Assembly (NCBI RefSeq): GCF_032918005.1
Contig: NZ_CP136628.1
Coordinates: forward strand, 4,821,501 to 4,885,500
Source of the DNA: Bradyrhizobium sp. NDS-1
Lineage (GTDB): Bacteria > Pseudomonadota > Alphaproteobacteria > Rhizobiales > Xanthobacteraceae
Reading direction: 5' to 3'
DNA length: 64,000 nucleotides
Positions 7,194 through 15,571 of the stretch are shown piece after piece. Numbering within the stretch: the stretch's first letter is position 1; each line of letters opens with the position of its first letter. The position numbers were made by a program, and so were the translations under genes. The notes below the pieces were generated by a model, which ran no database searches, had not been told where the DNA came from, and saw only the letters and a program-made list of their open reading frames with translations.

Positions 7194-7911
7194 GTCTCCC
7201 GGCACCCGGAGATTCCTACAACGGATATCGACGTGCGACGATGGCGCTTTCAGGGTCTGTCCCATTCCTGGCTGCGGACGCCCGCCTCAGGCTCGGGCCG
7301 GAAAAGGCGCGTCACTTATCCACTGTGATCGGTGCTGCCGACGACGCAACCGCCATGGCGATCTTATCAAGAAGACCTACAGCGCGGCCGAGCTTCGACC
7401 CTATCTAGTGGCAGCGCAGCGCTTTATCAAAGCTCACCCGAAGGACTTTCACCTCAATGAAGCTGAGCGTCGATTGGCACTTCTGTTGGAGTTTGCCGGC
7501 CCCTCGCAGCGAATTGTAGACTTCCCTCGCTTGCGCCCTAGTCAAAAGGCCCAAGCAGTGCTGGCCAGAATGCACCGCAAGGGCGTACCCCCAAGACGAT
7601 TGTTGGCAATTGCACTCGCCGTCTCGGCTGCAGTGCTTGACGATCCGATCCGACCTATCGGGACTCCGGGCGAATACCGAATTGTGCAGCTGGGCAAACG
7701 AGCGCTGCGTCAAGCCTCCGGTCAGCACTCTGTGTATGGGCCAAATAATGCATATCACCGCTATCCCCGTTCAGCAGGCGAAATGCTCAGATGTCTTGGG
7801 AGACTTATCGAAGAGGCCGCCGAACCGGCCAGCGGTCACGTTGCAAGAATCTTGGAGCTGAAGTCGACCTACTCGGGTCAATTTCAGTCCGTCATTTGTC
7901 AAAAGAGCTAG
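7183..7911 (+). CDS. hypothetical protein with a Cys4 zinc-finger-like motif
   Basis: I prefer the GTG at 7183, which has AAGGA eight bases upstream and gives 242 aa; an ATG at 7159 would add eight residues. Near the N-terminus, C26, C31, C48 and C51 form CX4C-X16-CX2C (CPIPGC, then HCDRCC), a plausible zinc ribbon embedded in basic residues. The middle is helical and Arg-rich, with a SQKAQAVLARMHRKGVPPRRLLAIALAVSAAV helix pair, and a conserved-looking YRIVQLGKRALRQASG segment follows. It looks like a nucleic-acid-binding accessory protein. It is packed between the RNase-H-like and polymerase-like genes with only two bases to the latter. Confidence 0.6.
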   Translation: MSGKSPGTRRFLQRISTCDDGAFRVCPIPGCGRPPQARAGKGASLIHCDRCCRRRNRHGDLIKKTYSAAELRPYLVAAQRFIKAHPKDFHLNEAERRLALLLEFAGPSQRIVDFPRLRPSQKAQAVLARMHRKGVPPRRLLAIALAVSAAVLDDPIRPIGTPGEYRIVQLGKRALRQASGQHSVYGPNNAYHRYPRSAGEMLRCLGRLIEEAAEPASGHVARILELKSTYSGQFQSVICQKS

Positions 7912-7913
7912 AC

Positions 7914-9254
7914 GTGAAAAAACATAGAAGAGCCCGTTCGAGTCGTCTGGTCCCATCTCAAAGGGTGTCAGAGTTCGAGCCTGCTGTGTTGTTGGAGCCC
8001 GACTCCTTCAGACCATTCGACCCATGGTTGGCGTCCAACAGGAGGTTTTTTCACGTCATCGCAGAGAACGTAGCTGCCCAATACGAAGAAGTAGTGCCCC
8101 GGAAGAGGAGGATGAAGGCGAAAGACCGGAGCAATTTAGAGACAATAGTGAAAACGCTGCTCGCGAACATTGGCTTAGGTATGGCCTCTGGAAACGAGCG
8201 CCCCATCATCACGGTGAGTTTGCGTGCTCCTAAGCGCAAGATTAGCCGCTACGATCGCAAGGGCTTCGCTCTACTACCCCGCATTTTGGAAGTCTTAGCC
8301 ACCAAGAGCGATCTGATTGAGCTGCGCAAATCCAACCAGAAAGGGATAGCCAGCTCGTTCGCGCCGGGCGCCTCCCTGACAGCCGATATGAGACGTTTCC
8401 GGCTTGCGCCTGAACATTTTTATTGGGAAGCCGGTATTGAAACCATCAGGTTGAGCAAAACGAGGCGCAACTTCGCCGAAAGGACTAAGACAGTCGAGCT
8501 TGTTGACTACGCTGACACTCCGGAGACTGTTGCGTTGCGAGATCAGATGAGCGGCTTGAATGATTTCTTACGGGCCGCAAAGTTCACCTTTAAGGACGAC
8601 GGAGGGCCACCGGTTCTAACAACCCATCGAGATCTCGTGAGACATTTCAAGGTAGCTGAAGGGGAGAAACCAAGGTTTGACCTGGGCGGTCGCATGTTCA
8701 ACGGGTGGTGGCAGGAGCTGCCCTCCAGTCGCCGTCACGCAATACGGATCAGCGGGGAGCCCGTTGCCGATTTGGATTTCTCATCCGCTTTTCTGCGGCT
8801 CGCCCATATCAAAGCGGGCATTGAGGCACCGGCCGGCGATCTCTATGCGAGGATTCCAGGTATCGACGCTGAATTGTACCGTGACGGGATAAAGCAAATA
8901 GTGAGCGCAATGCTTTTTCGGGAGACGCCCCTCACTCGCACGCCATCAGAACTCAAGGATAAGTTGCCGCGCGGAATGACGGGAGCCCAAATCCGCAGCG
9001 CAGTCCTGGCTGCGTATCCGAGGTTGTCCGACGTCTTTGAAAGCGGTGCAGGCCTGGGCCTGATGTTTCTAGAATCTCAGATAATGCTCCAGGCGCTCGT
9101 TCGTCTGGCAGAGTTAGATATTCCGGCAATGAACATGCACGATGGACTCATGGTCCAGCGCTCGAAGGCTGACGTTGCCGCTCGAATTATGGCAGAAGCG
9201 GCCAAGAAGATCACCGGGACAACCATATCTATCGTGTTGAAATCTCTTTATTAA
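7914..9254 (+). CDS. compact family A DNA polymerase-like palm protein
   Basis: The GTG at 7914, two bases after the previous stop, gives 446 aa; an earlier in-frame ATG would overlap the previous gene by 120 bases. The C-terminal half shows the motifs of family A polymerases in order. Motif A is VADLDFSSAFLRLAH with D288 and R295. A motif-B-like helix, RDGIKQIVSAMLF, has R323, K327 and F335 at the O-helix spacing. Motif C is NMHDGLMV with D410. The two metal-binding aspartates are thus kept, while the Glu after the motif C Asp is Gly. An upstream block, GRMFNGWWQELPSSRR, is also distinctive. There is no 5'-nuclease domain and no recognised 3'-5' exonuclease; the N-terminal 250 residues are divergent. 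Activity as a polymerase is inference. Confidence 0.72.
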   Translation: MKKHRRARSSRLVPSQRVSEFEPAVLLEPDSFRPFDPWLASNRRFFHVIAENVAAQYEEVVPRKRRMKAKDRSNLETIVKTLLANIGLGMASGNERPIITVSLRAPKRKISRYDRKGFALLPRILEVLATKSDLIELRKSNQKGIASSFAPGASLTADMRRFRLAPEHFYWEAGIETIRLSKTRRNFAERTKTVELVDYADTPETVALRDQMSGLNDFLRAAKFTFKDDGGPPVLTTHRDLVRHFKVAEGEKPRFDLGGRMFNGWWQELPSSRRHAIRISGEPVADLDFSSAFLRLAHIKAGIEAPAGDLYARIPGIDAELYRDGIKQIVSAMLFRETPLTRTPSELKDKLPRGMTGAQIRSAVLAAYPRLSDVFESGAGLGLMFLESQIMLQALVRLAELDIPAMNMHDGLMVQRSKADVAARIMAEAAKKITGTTISIVLKSLY

Positions 9255-9691
9255 TTACGACCCACCTAAAGGCCTGGAGGGGGGGGTCCTTGAGGGCAAA
9301 TCCACGATGTTGCTTCGGACGTCCATCGAGGAGGTTCGTAGGACCCGCTGAAGGACTCCTCCACGCCCCCTCCCTTTTCGGCTGCCTTCGGGAATGGTGA
9401 GTGATCACCGACCACTTTTCGGGACTCTCCCGAGCTTGCAAGCATCCGGCAGCATCGATTGTGACCGAGCCCGACCTTTAGTGGATGAGTACCGGCTAAA
9501 CTACGTGCTCTGCTAACGCAGATTCTTCGGAGTTATTGGCTAGGTTGTTGGCATGGAAAAGCCAACCAGTGAGGGCTGCATTGAGGGGCATCAACGACAT
9601 CATCGAGTCGTGCGGCACGTGTGCGGACTAATTCGGATGAGATGCCGTTGGAAGGCGCTCAGTAAGCTCCGACATCGGGAAGCGAAATCAT
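9255..9691. other. intergenic region with structured elements
   Basis: About 440 bases between the polymerase-like gene and the convergent membrane-protein pair. It contains the long structured element listed separately and a small GTTGGC/GCCAAC hairpin near 9547-9566. No coding frame looks real. Confidence 0.5.
9276..9378 (+). ncRNA. candidate structured RNA or complex terminator
   Basis: An outer stem pairs GGAGGGGG (9276-9283) with CCCCCTCC (9366-9373), followed directly by CTTTT. GTCCTT (9286-9291) can pair with AAGGAC (9351-9356), while GAGGAG (9328-9333) can pair with CTCCTC (9356-9361), so two inner foldings compete. It begins about 20 bases after the polymerase-like gene and could simply terminate that operon. 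Its length and alternative pairing allow an RNA role. No known RNA family is recognised. Confidence 0.4.
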
Positions 9692-10309
9692 CTAGCGCTG
9701 AATGAGTGGAGGATATCCCACGAAGGCCGCACAGTCTGAAACTACGCTCTTCAGCTGCTCTTCGGTCGGAACTGTGCGGGCGGTGATGGTTTGCCGCACT
9801 TTTCCGTTGTCGTCCGAAAGCACCAACTTATCGAGGTCCCACGCCTTGCTCTCGCGCCCCGTCCTGCCTTCAAACCCGAGGCAGGCCAAGGTAACGTCGC
9901 CTGTCGATAGACTGAAATCCGACGTTCCAGCGGCTTGGACGACCGAAACTTTTGGGGCCACCGGGCCGGCGTTAGCCACCCGGACATACCAAGCGCGAAA
10001 AACATCATTGCGCGCCACGCCACTTACAAGCCTTTTCTGACAGCTGTTCTGGAGCAATCCAATTGACTTGTCGCCGAGCTTCAAGGTGGCATCGTTCTTT
10101 GCCACACAAGAAAGCCCATGCTCAGGCACTACGATATAATCATACGAAACTCTATAGCTGGATAAGCTATCTACAATTTTGGGCCAAAGTAGCCAAAGGC
10201 CACCAGTTGCAGAAATCAAACCTACGACAGAAGAAGCAAGCGCTACCCCCGCGGGAATGCGTTCCGTCCACCCTGGCTTTTTCGCTATAGGTTTCCGTTC
10301 TTTGGGCAT
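9692..10309 (-). CDS. single-pass membrane protein of unknown function
   Basis: 205 aa. A basic N-terminus (MPKERKPIAKK) precedes one transmembrane helix at about residues 18-44 (GVALASSVVGLISATGGLWLLW), and the rest should lie outside the cytoplasm. That part has scattered cysteines (C68, C90, C144, C194 by rough count) and a beta-rich look with YRVSYDYIVVPEHGLSCVAKND. The start codon lies 25 bases inside the 3' end of the metalloprotease-like gene, so the two form an operon and are probably translationally coupled. No family is recognised. A role with the upstream peptidase-like protein is inferred from this coupling only. Confidence 0.6.
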   Translation of the reverse strand: MPKERKPIAKKPGWTERIPAGVALASSVVGLISATGGLWLLWPKIVDSLSSYRVSYDYIVVPEHGLSCVAKNDATLKLGDKSIGLLQNSCQKRLVSGVARNDVFRAWYVRVANAGPVAPKVSVVQAAGTSDFSLSTGDVTLACLGFEGRTGRESKAWDLDKLVLSDDNGKVRQTITARTVPTEEQLKSVVSDCAAFVGYPPLIQR

Positions 10310-12150
10310 GAAATTCCCTTGCTCTTGATATCGGCGCGGGCGCGACGCTGAACCTCCGCCAAGTAAGCATCTAATGTCGTCAGATCTTGTCCTTCGATTT
10401 TGCGGTTACGAGCAACCAAATCAGCCGCCTTTCGGATTATGCCAACGTCAAGTCGACTGCCCCCCTGCCCACGCCTCTCTCTCTCATCGCCATAGTGAAA
10501 CAGGGACCAAGCGACGTAATATGCAGCACGCATTTCATCACTTGCCTGATCGTTGAAGAACGCAGCAGGCATTTCGAGCTGTCTTATTAGGTACTTTGCA
10601 TCGGTCGCGCTATCAGACACATGACAGGCGGCTGCGGTTTGAAAGACAGTAAAGGGTTGATCATCGATTGCTTGGTCGATTTTTACAACTGAACCGACCT
10701 CGGGACCCTTATAGCTCGGATCCCCAATCCCACTGAAGAATCGTCGCATATCTTCAAGAGCCCATTTGTCCGATGACTTTGAAACGGCAGCTTTGAATAT
10801 CTGAAGTGTCCGCTCTCCTTGAGCTGTGGCACGTCCCTCAGCCATAAACGGCTGCGATTGCCTATTGATCGGGTCGCTGAACATGTGCGCTAGTTCATGG
10901 AAAAAGGCTGGCGGCAGTTTGAATACTGGCTTGCCCCCGATGCTAGGGTAGACGTCGCCAACAGCTACCAGAGGCGCAACGCTGACAAAGAGTCGACGAT
11001 CGTGAGTGCAAAGCAAAGCCGCCCGCTTGCCAGCCAGGGATTGTCCGCTACATGGCCAGTCGGGCAGAGCGTCTGTAAAATAGATCTCATAGTCATGTGG
11101 CGAATTCGCCCATACCGTTTCGAACGGAGGCGCCTCGATCAAAGTTGATTCAGATATGACGTTGAACTGAAGAAGCATAAGGGTCATGAACGATTTGCCT
11201 GAGGCGAGAATCCCTCTCCAGTCTAATAGGTCGGCGGCTTTACCACCCATCGCCTCACTGATTATGTTCCGTGCGGTGACATATATAAATATCGCATCCG
11301 CAAGCGCGGCAACGGACCGAATGTCAAACTGCTCGGTCACCAAGGTGATGTCCTTGCCGAGGTAATAGCGTCTCAGCCCATTTTCGGTTGGGTCATCATT
11401 CCAAGGCACGTTCGCCTTGAAGACCCGCAGTTTCTCCAATGTCGAGGATGGAAGCTTGTCCTTGAACGTTGCAACTATCGCTTCATCGGCCTTCGCCAGA
11501 GGCAAGAGACGCTCGATCAGTGCGAAGTCCCGAAGCTCGTCCGGGAGTGATTGCATCATCGCCGCAATTTCGGGATGGTTAGGTAACAGGTCAACGAAGC
11601 CAATATTTGCCTGGTTCAACGCGCCCCGAAGTTTACTCATCGTGGCCTGATTCCATGGATGAGCACAGAACATATCGATTTCAGGTGGGACCGCGAGGAA
11701 TTGAGACTGTGGAAACGAAGTCCGTAAGCAATCGCGCGAATCCCAAATCTTTGCGCTTATGGTCGGGCGCTGCTTCACAAGATCGGAATTACCGCCTCTT
11801 TCTATGGCGACTTGGTTATTCAGCGTAGTCCAGGCAAGAGAGCCGAGCACCGTCAACAACACCGTCACCAATATCAGCGAAGGAATGACTCTGCTTTTCT
11901 CGGTGCTGACCGGTTTGCCTTCTGATTTCGTAGAGTTCTCGATCTCTACCGTGGGAATTGGCGGTGGTACTGCTCCTAAATCTGAGGTGATGGCCAGTGG
12001 GCTTTTCGGCCCCGCCGAAGATTCCGCTTTTTGGCGTAACCCCACGCCCAGTAACCCGCCGATGAAAACGGATCCATAAAAACCCCAGGAGTGCTCGCCG
12101 AAGATCAGCAAGCCGAGAAATGCGCCGACCATCATCCCCACAAGCTGCAT
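10285..12150 (-). CDS. membrane-anchored putative zinc metallopeptidase
   Basis: 621 aa. Hydrophobic segments at about residues 4-18 and 22-38 and another at 89-108 flank a proline-rich loop. The long C-terminal domain is then probably periplasmic. It carries HELAH at 418-422 (FFHELAHMF), the zinc-binding signature of HExxH peptidases, and a possible third ligand Glu438 in FMAEGRA 16 residues later, the gluzincin spacing. Domain cysteines (C141, C162, C367, C381) could form disulphides. No named family is recognised. The gene is first in a two-gene operon with the smaller membrane protein. The substrate is unknown. It is read towards the island interior from beside the tRNA. Confidence 0.65.
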   Translation of the reverse strand: MQLVGMMVGAFLGLLIFGEHSWGFYGSVFIGGLLGVGLRQKAESSAGPKSPLAITSDLGAVPPPIPTVEIENSTKSEGKPVSTEKSRVIPSLILVTVLLTVLGSLAWTTLNNQVAIERGGNSDLVKQRPTISAKIWDSRDCLRTSFPQSQFLAVPPEIDMFCAHPWNQATMSKLRGALNQANIGFVDLLPNHPEIAAMMQSLPDELRDFALIERLLPLAKADEAIVATFKDKLPSSTLEKLRVFKANVPWNDDPTENGLRRYYLGKDITLVTEQFDIRSVAALADAIFIYVTARNIISEAMGGKAADLLDWRGILASGKSFMTLMLLQFNVISESTLIEAPPFETVWANSPHDYEIYFTDALPDWPCSGQSLAGKRAALLCTHDRRLFVSVAPLVAVGDVYPSIGGKPVFKLPPAFFHELAHMFSDPINRQSQPFMAEGRATAQGERTLQIFKAAVSKSSDKWALEDMRRFFSGIGDPSYKGPEVGSVVKIDQAIDDQPFTVFQTAAACHVSDSATDAKYLIRQLEMPAAFFNDQASDEMRAAYYVAWSLFHYGDERERRGQGGSRLDVGIIRKAADLVARNRKIEGQDLTTLDAYLAEVQRRARADIKSKGISCPKNGNL

Positions 12151-12514
12151 CTTTCTCTCCGATGTGCTTGGCTGGGATAGTATGCTCTACAACCGCATCC
12201 TTGTGGCGTGATCTACTTCACAAAAACCAACCGCTTTGCGGACCCCAGCTCGCCAGCTCGGGCGGCACGTGCAGCACCCACAGGAGGTCCCTTTGCGTAT
12301 CTAGATCATTCCGCCCACGCGGGCGCCTGTGAAGGCGCACAGACGTTCCCGTGACTCGTTCTTCGGCAGCTTTCGAAGCAGCTGACCCATACTCACTGTT
12401 GCCAAATCACCGTTTTGCGTTGGGGGCAACCGTTAGGGGCGGCGTTAGGGTACGGTGTGACCCAGCGCAAAAAAAGGCTAGCGAAATCAATTCTAAAGCT
12501 AACGCACCGAATGT
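12151..12514. other. intergenic region, possible island edge
   Basis: About 360 bases between the metallopeptidase-like gene and the 3' end of tRNA-Gln. It should contain the promoter of the peptidase operon. An A-run at 12469-12476 is a T-run on the minus strand and may help terminate the tRNA transcript. No gene is seen, and no repeat of the tRNA 3' end was found by eye. Confidence 0.4.
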
Positions 12515-12588
12515 TGGCTGGGGAACCTGGATTCGAACCAAGACAAACAGAGTCAGAGTCTGTTGTGCTACCGTTACACCATTCCCCA
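12515..12588 (-). tRNA. tRNA-Gln (anticodon CUG)
   Basis: 74 nucleotides read on the minus strand. The acceptor arm TGGGGAA pairs with TTCCCCA before the discriminator G and an encoded CCA. The anticodon stem ACAGA/TCTGT encloses CTCTGAC, giving anticodon CTG. The TTCGAAT T-loop is intact. The 3' end faces the accessory region on the left, the usual orientation for integration targets. Confidence 0.95.
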
Positions 12589-12596
12589 ACGGAATA

Positions 12597-12632
12597 GTCG
12601 AACAAATTCAATAACTTCCTGATTTGTTCGAC
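12597..12632. promoter_or_regulatory. 11-bp inverted repeat just upstream of tRNA-Gln
   Basis: GTCGAACAAAT (12597-12607) and ATTTGTTCGAC (12622-12632) are perfect reverse complements separated by 14 bases. They end eight bases before the 5' end of the tRNA, within its promoter region. It may be a regulator site or a stem in the tRNA precursor leader. Confidence 0.5.
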
Positions 12633-12875
12633 TGTCGCCGGAAGCGCGGTGGCGCAAATCACGGCTCAGGCGTGGCAGGGTTCTACCCGCTCGTCCCCGG
12701 GCTGGCAAGCGCTCCCGTGGATTGCCCCTCTCCTCAACAGCGGAAGGGGGAAGAAGAGAGGCCACGTCGTCTGCGACGGCGAAAACGCCGCCGGACTTCG
12801 CGCGCTGGCGAGCATCATTATGGAAGAGATTTCGAGACTTATATCGTCAACGCGCCCTGCCGAACCTGATCTCCC

Positions 12876-13619
12876 TTGAGAAAATCCGTGCTCATATTTT
12901 TGCTGCTGGTCGTCGTGCCGATCGGGATTTCGGCCGCTCGATATTTCTGGGTCGGGGATGGCCGCGGCAACTGGCAGACCGCAGATCGTTCCAGCGCCGG
13001 CCTGCTGCCTCCCGCCGCCTCGCATCCGGACGCCCTGATCCGAGTCTACGCCGCACGAACGGTCCGATGGCGAAGCATATTCGCGGTCCACACCTGGATC
13101 GTCGTCAAGGAGAAGGACGCGGCAAGTTACAGTCGTTATGACTACACGGCTTGGGGGGAACCGATCCGGAGCAATGGTTTCGTCCCCGACGGCCGCTGGT
13201 TCGGGGCCATGCCGGAAACAGTCGTCGCCATCGACGGCGCCAAGGCGGAATCGCTGATTCCCAAGATCCGATACGTCGTCGAGAACTACAGATTTCGGAC
13301 CTATGGCGATTACAGCGCTTGGCCGGGTCCGAATTCGAACACCTTCGTTCAAGCCGCTTTGGACGCCGTGCCCGAGCTTCGGGCGGTTCTGCCGCCGACT
13401 GCCGTCGGCAAGGACTATCCCTATTCCGGACGATGGATCGGCTTGACCGCCTCCCGCACCGGCTTCTACGCCTCGCTCTCCGGCTACCTCGGCCTCACGC
13501 TCGGCTGGGTCGAAGGTCTCGAGATCAACTTCTTCGGCGCCGTGCTCGGGTTCGACCTTCGACGCCCCGCGGTGAAGCTGCCCGGCATCGGCCGTCTTGG
13601 TGTTGCTGCCGGCCTGTGA
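12876..13619 (+). CDS. DUF3750 family protein
   Basis: 247 aa from a TTG at 12876; a GTG at 12888 is an alternative that removes four residues. Residues 3-20 are a hydrophobic signal or anchor (SVLIFLLLVVVPIGISAARYFW). The remainder matches my memory of DUF3750 proteins of alphaproteobacteria: AARTVRWRSIFAVHTWIVVK, then YDYTAWGEPIRSNG, then WPGPNSNTFVQ. The NSNTFV motif recalls NlpC/P60-type folds, so a cell-envelope hydrolase-like role is possible but unproven. It converges with the rnz gene, 22 bases away. Confidence 0.8.
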   Translation: MRKSVLIFLLLVVVPIGISAARYFWVGDGRGNWQTADRSSAGLLPPAASHPDALIRVYAARTVRWRSIFAVHTWIVVKEKDAASYSRYDYTAWGEPIRSNGFVPDGRWFGAMPETVVAIDGAKAESLIPKIRYVVENYRFRTYGDYSAWPGPNSNTFVQAALDAVPELRAVLPPTAVGKDYPYSGRWIGLTASRTGFYASLSGYLGLTLGWVEGLEINFFGAVLGFDLRRPAVKLPGIGRLGVAAGL

Positions 13620-13641
13620 GGCCCGCCGAAACGATGCCTCG

Positions 13642-14544
13642 CTAGACGACGGTGCGATCGAAGTCGGCTGCGATCCGGGTATTCGGAAAGATCGCCACGG
13701 CCTCCGCAAGGACCTCGCCGTCCTCATAGCGGCCCGACTGATGCGTGAGCACGAGCTGTTCGACACGGCTCGCGGCCGCCAAGGCAGCCGCATCGCGCGC
13801 AGTCAGATGTCCATAGTCGCGCGCGGTCGAAGAGTCGCGATCGAGGAAGGTCGCCTCGATCACCAGCATGTCGGCGTCAGCGACGTATTGCGACAGGCCA
13901 TCGATGGTTTCGGCGTCGCCGATCACGACGAGCCTCTTGCCGCCGCTCGGCGGGCCCAGGACGTCTTCCGGGTCGATCGTTCGATCGGCGATCACGACCG
14001 GCCGTCCTGCAGCCAGCTCGCCGCGCACGGGACCATCCGGGACGCCAAGGGCTGCGAGGCGATCGGGCCGAAGGTGGCGACGTGCGGGGCTTTGGAGCAC
14101 GAAGCCAAAGCTGTCGGTGTCGCGGTGGCGGACCGGAAAGCAGGCGATGGTGAAGTCACCGGCGTCGATGACCTGTCCCTCGGTCAGGGCAGCGAATCCG
14201 ACCGCGATCGGCGCCCTGCCCGCGCCCCAAAGGCCTGCGAGCATCCGGATGACGATGTCGAGCGTACCCTGCCCGCCATGAATCGTCATCACGTCGGCGC
14301 TCTGCCGCAAGCCCAGCGTTGAAAACAGGCCGGGGATGCCGAGCACGTGGTCGAGATGAGCGTGCGTCAGCAGGATGCGATCGAGTCGCCGAAAACCGGC
14401 GCCACTGCGCAGCAGCTGGCGCTGCGTGCCCTCGCCGCAATCGACCAGGATGCGCTTGCCCGCGGCTTCCACCAGGAGCGCCGGATGGTTGCGTTCCACC
14501 GAGGGAACGCTGGCCGAGGTCCCGAGAAATGTCAGGGCGAACAT
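13642..14544 (-). CDS. rnz: ribonuclease Z / metallo-beta-lactamase fold hydrolase
   Basis: 300 aa beginning MFALTFLGTSASVPS; the frame runs further upstream, but this ATG fits the family start. The metal-binding motif THAHLDH is at residues 60-66 (H61, H63, D65, H66), with GDAE near 219 and LTHQSGRY near the C-terminus. RNase Z removes the 3' trailer of tRNA precursors in the cytoplasm. The position near a tRNA gene that encodes its own CCA is coincidental. The insertion typical of the flexible arm (LFSTLGLRQSADVMTIHG) is present. It lies 28 bases from the next minus-strand gene and is probably co-transcribed. Confidence 0.85.
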   Translation of the reverse strand: MFALTFLGTSASVPSVERNHPALLVEAAGKRILVDCGEGTQRQLLRSGAGFRRLDRILLTHAHLDHVLGIPGLFSTLGLRQSADVMTIHGGQGTLDIVIRMLAGLWGAGRAPIAVGFAALTEGQVIDAGDFTIACFPVRHRDTDSFGFVLQSPARRHLRPDRLAALGVPDGPVRGELAAGRPVVIADRTIDPEDVLGPPSGGKRLVVIGDAETIDGLSQYVADADMLVIEATFLDRDSSTARDYGHLTARDAAALAAASRVEQLVLTHQSGRYEDGEVLAEAVAIFPNTRIAADFDRTVV

Positions 14545-14572
14545 GTCGTCACGTGTCCGGCGGTGGACGGTC

Positions 14573-15556
14573 TCACCGCCCCCAATGCCACGTGAGCAGC
14601 AGCGCGTACAGGCCCATCGAGGCGGCATAGAGCGCGGCAAGGAGTGCATAGCCGGCGATCTGGCGACCGATCGTCGCCTTCGGCGTGACCCACCAGCCGA
14701 GCGCCCTGAAGGCCGCAGGCACCAGCCACCAGCCGAGCAGCTGGGTGCTGACGAGATTGCCGATGAAGAGCGACAGCCAGACCGGCACGCCGTTTCTGTC
14801 GATCAGCGGCGCGCTGATGAAAGTGCCCCAGAGATAGACCACGGGATAGAGCACCAGCAGCACGATGAGGTTGCTCTTCCAGATCAGGCCTAGGCTCTGC
14901 TCCGGAGCCTGCGCCTTGCCGGCGGGAAACCAGAAATTGAAGCCGTAACTGGCCCGCTTCACGTTCATGCCGGCGTTGAAGCGCTCGCCTTCTTTCAGCA
15001 GCGTCTGCCGCAACGGCGAGTCGAGCCATGCGTTGAGGTTCGCATCGCTGTCGAACGTCAGGATGACGATCCATTCGTCGTGCAGACCTGGAATCGGTCG
15101 CTCGATCTTGTGGCGCAGGAAGCCCTTGAACTCGGCCTCCGCGGCCTGGATGCGCTGCTGCCATTTGAGGAACGCGTCTTCGAGTCCATCCGGCACGTTG
15201 AAGGAGATCACGGCGGAGACCGCATTGTCACGCTGGACGCCGCTGTCGGGCAGGATATGGACGTCCTCCGGACCGACGAAGAAGTGCTGCACCTCTCCGA
15301 TCAGCCGCGTCCGCTCCTCGCTTTGAAGCCAGGCGCGCGCTGCGGCCGGGCTTGCGAAACGCAGGACCGTCACCCAATCAACCTGGGCCGGCGGTCGCGG
15401 CGGCACCACTTCCTGGCCCAGAAATCCAGGCCATGCCTTGAGCACCTCGCCCACTTCGCCGTTCCAGCGCGCGAACGCGGCAAAGCCGTCATCGGCGATG
15501 CGGCGCTGGATGACGAGGGCGACCGGCTGGCCGGACGTATCAGGAGATGCGCTCAT
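14573..15556 (-). CDS. two antibiotic-biosynthesis-monooxygenase-like domains plus membrane segments
   Basis: 327 aa. Residues about 10-100 and 112-200 look like two tandem ABM ferredoxin-like domains (ALVIQRRIADDGFAAFARW and SAVISFNVPDGLEDAFLKW as their first strands and helices). The C-terminal 110 residues contain three or four transmembrane helices. ABM domains usually act on small aromatic or quinone-like molecules or serve as sensors; fusion to a membrane tail is known in this family but without clear function. The gene is followed by rnz and preceded within 16 bases by guanine deaminase, suggesting one transcript. Confidence 0.75.
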   Translation of the reverse strand: MSASPDTSGQPVALVIQRRIADDGFAAFARWNGEVGEVLKAWPGFLGQEVVPPRPPAQVDWVTVLRFASPAAARAWLQSEERTRLIGEVQHFFVGPEDVHILPDSGVQRDNAVSAVISFNVPDGLEDAFLKWQQRIQAAEAEFKGFLRHKIERPIPGLHDEWIVILTFDSDANLNAWLDSPLRQTLLKEGERFNAGMNVKRASYGFNFWFPAGKAQAPEQSLGLIWKSNLIVLLVLYPVVYLWGTFISAPLIDRNGVPVWLSLFIGNLVSTQLLGWWLVPAAFRALGWWVTPKATIGRQIAGYALLAALYAASMGLYALLLTWHWGR

Positions 15557-15571
15557 CAGCGGCCGTCCGCT

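Noticed and set aside
9229..9441. Minus-strand frame across the structured element
   Set aside because: It overlaps the end of the polymerase-like gene and the stem-loop region; base pairing explains the sequence better than coding.
4600..9700. CRISPR array or retron-like element in the non-coding stretches
   Set aside because: No regularly spaced direct repeats and no reverse transcriptase or Cas motifs were seen; the polymerase-like protein has family A motifs, not the YxDD of reverse transcriptases.
1..12514. Second copy of the tRNA-Gln 3' end as an island attachment site
   Set aside because: No match of useful length was found by eye in this window. If present it lies further left.
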